Assembly (NCBI GenBank): GCA_016207765.1
Contig: JACQOY010000084.1
Span: 1 to 6,464, forward strand
Source of the DNA: Deltaproteobacteria bacterium
GTDB lineage: Bacteria > UBA10199 > SBBF01
Length of the DNA: 6,464 nt
Direction of reading: 5' to 3'
Part shown: in pieces, positions 5,875-6,464 of the stretch
How the letters are laid out: every line of letters starts with the position of its first letter
Position numbering within the stretch: position 1 is the first letter of the stretch
The notes under the pieces: model-generated
What the model saw: the letters and a program-made list of their open reading frames with translations, nothing else
Told to the model about the DNA's origin: nothing
Database searches by the model: none
Made by a program: the position numbers and the translations under genes

Positions 5875-6390
5875 ATGCAAGACTTGAAAAAATTTATCCG
5901 CGACGTTCCCGATTTTCCCAAACCCGGCATTGTCTTCAAAGATATCACTCCCCTGTTGCACAATGCGGAAGCTTTTGCCCGTGTGATCAAAGTTTTTGCC
6001 GATCGTTACTCCGCCGAAAAAATCGATAAAATAGCGGGAATTGAATCGCGTGGATTTATTTTCGGCGGGGCGTTGAGCGTGCAAATGGGAGTCGGATTTG
6101 TTCCGATCCGGAAGCACGGCAAATTGCCCTGGACGAAGGTCTCGGAGGAGTATGTTCTCGAGTATGGAAAAGATCGCATTGAAATGCATGTGGATGCCGT
6201 TTCGGCGGGGGAGAGGGTTTTGGTGGTGGATGATCTTCTGGCGACGGGAGGCACCTGCGGGGCGGTTTGTCAGTTGATTGAGAAACGGAAGGCCTTGGTG
6301 GCCAGTCTGGCGTTTGTGGTGGAGCTTGATTTTTTGAATGGCAGGGAAAAATTAAAAGGGCGGGATATTTTTTCGATCATGCATTTTTAA
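5875..6390 (+). CDS. apt: Adenine phosphoribosyltransferase
   Basis: Apt makes AMP from adenine and PRPP in purine salvage, in the cytoplasm. The 171-aa product has the standard length and order of motifs: IRDVPDFPKPGIVFKDITPLL (8-28), the GIESRGFIFG segment (55-64), the flexible loop RKHGKLPWTKVSEEYVLEYG (79-98), and the PRPP-binding signature VLVVDDLLATGGT (115-127). The C-terminal part (FVVELDFLNGREKLKGRDIFSI) also fits. The ATG at 5875 lies six bases after the lipoprotein gene; the nearest Shine-Dalgarno-like AGGGAG (5856-5861) is 13 bases away, so coupling to the upstream stop is likely. Co-location with a nucleotide-cleaning enzyme two genes upstream is thematically consistent but does not prove shared regulation. 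The stop is followed within two bases by a perfect palindrome. Confidence 0.97.
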   Translation: MQDLKKFIRDVPDFPKPGIVFKDITPLLHNAEAFARVIKVFADRYSAEKIDKIAGIESRGFIFGGALSVQMGVGFVPIRKHGKLPWTKVSEEYVLEYGKDRIEMHVDAVSAGERVLVVDDLLATGGTCGAVCQLIEKRKALVASLAFVVELDFLNGREKLKGRDIFSIMHF

Positions 6391-6391
6391 G

Positions 6392-6419
6392 GTAGGGGCG
6401 TATTGCAATACGCCCCTAC
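6392..6419. repeat. 28-base perfect palindrome between apt and tRNA-Arg
   Basis: GTAGGGGCGTATTG (6392-6405) is followed directly by its exact reverse complement (6406-6419). The ends GTAGGGGC and GCCCCTAC are identical to the termini of the repeat at 21-106, so both probably belong to one family. It could fold into a strong hairpin after the apt stop, but no T-run follows on the + strand, so it is at best an mRNA 3'-end stabiliser or a Rho-dependent end. It leaves only two bases before the tRNA 5' end. Confidence 0.8.
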
Positions 6420-6421
6420 AG

Positions 6422-6464
6422 GGCCCCGTAGCTCAGACGGATAGAGCAGGGCACTCCTAAGGCC
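6422..6464 (+). tRNA. tRNA-Arg(CCT), 5' part, cut by the window edge
   Basis: The acceptor strand GGCCCCG (6422-6428) is followed by U8-A9, a D stem GCTC/GAGC (6431-6434 with 6444-6447) and a 9-base D loop containing GG. The anticodon loop CTCCTAA (6454-6460) has anticodon CCT at 6456-6458, decoding AGG as arginine. U33 and A37 are in place. In the anticodon stem, G28-C42, G29-C41 and C30-G40 pair, but A31 opposes G39. The T arm and 3' end lie outside the window, so the acceptor stem cannot be checked. Confidence 0.85.

Overview
The window is a compact bacterial housekeeping locus with every protein gene on the + strand: pth (peptidyl-tRNA hydrolase), rpsF (S6), rpsR (S18), a DUF2232/YybS-type membrane protein, rplI (L9), dnaB (replicative helicase), an rdgB/HAM1 nucleotide-pool phosphatase, an M23 (LytM-type) lipoprotein and apt (adenine phosphoribosyltransferase). 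The 5' part of a tRNA-Arg(CCT) gene runs off the right edge. The order pth, rpsF, rpsR, DUF2232, rplI, dnaB resembles what I recall from Geobacter-like and other delta-proteobacterial genomes. An outer-membrane-type lipoprotein points to a diderm cell. I therefore infer an uncultivated delta-proteobacterium-like or related diderm lineage, but cannot name the taxon.

Layout. Bases 1-16 may be the last codons of an upstream gene. Bases 21-106 are a palindromic MITE-like repeat whose right end touches the ribosome binding site of pth. It supplies a spurious in-frame ATG at 61; the true pth start is most likely TTG at 118. From 118 to about 2956 the translation and ribosome genes are tightly packed, including a 17-base rpsF/rpsR overlap. 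Bases 2953-2995 hold a short GTGAC-repeat cluster and hairpin before dnaB, which has no visible Shine-Dalgarno sequence. dnaB ends in an unusual Gly/Pro/Arg-rich tail encoded by 18-base tandem repeats. rdgB follows after 15 bases. A gap at 5122-5205 holds a plausible sigma70-type promoter for the lipoprotein and apt. Between apt and the tRNA is a 28-base perfect palindrome with the same termini as the repeat at the left edge.

The genes serve translation (Pth, S6, S18, L9, tRNA-Arg), replication (DnaB), nucleotide cleaning and salvage (RdgB, Apt) and the envelope (M23 lipoprotein, DUF2232 protein). I see no defence system, CRISPR array, prophage or biosynthetic cluster, and no convincing new system. 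The points worth a second look are how small repeats have altered gene edges (pth start, dnaB leader, tRNA leader) and perhaps coding sequence (dnaB tail, rdgB insert).
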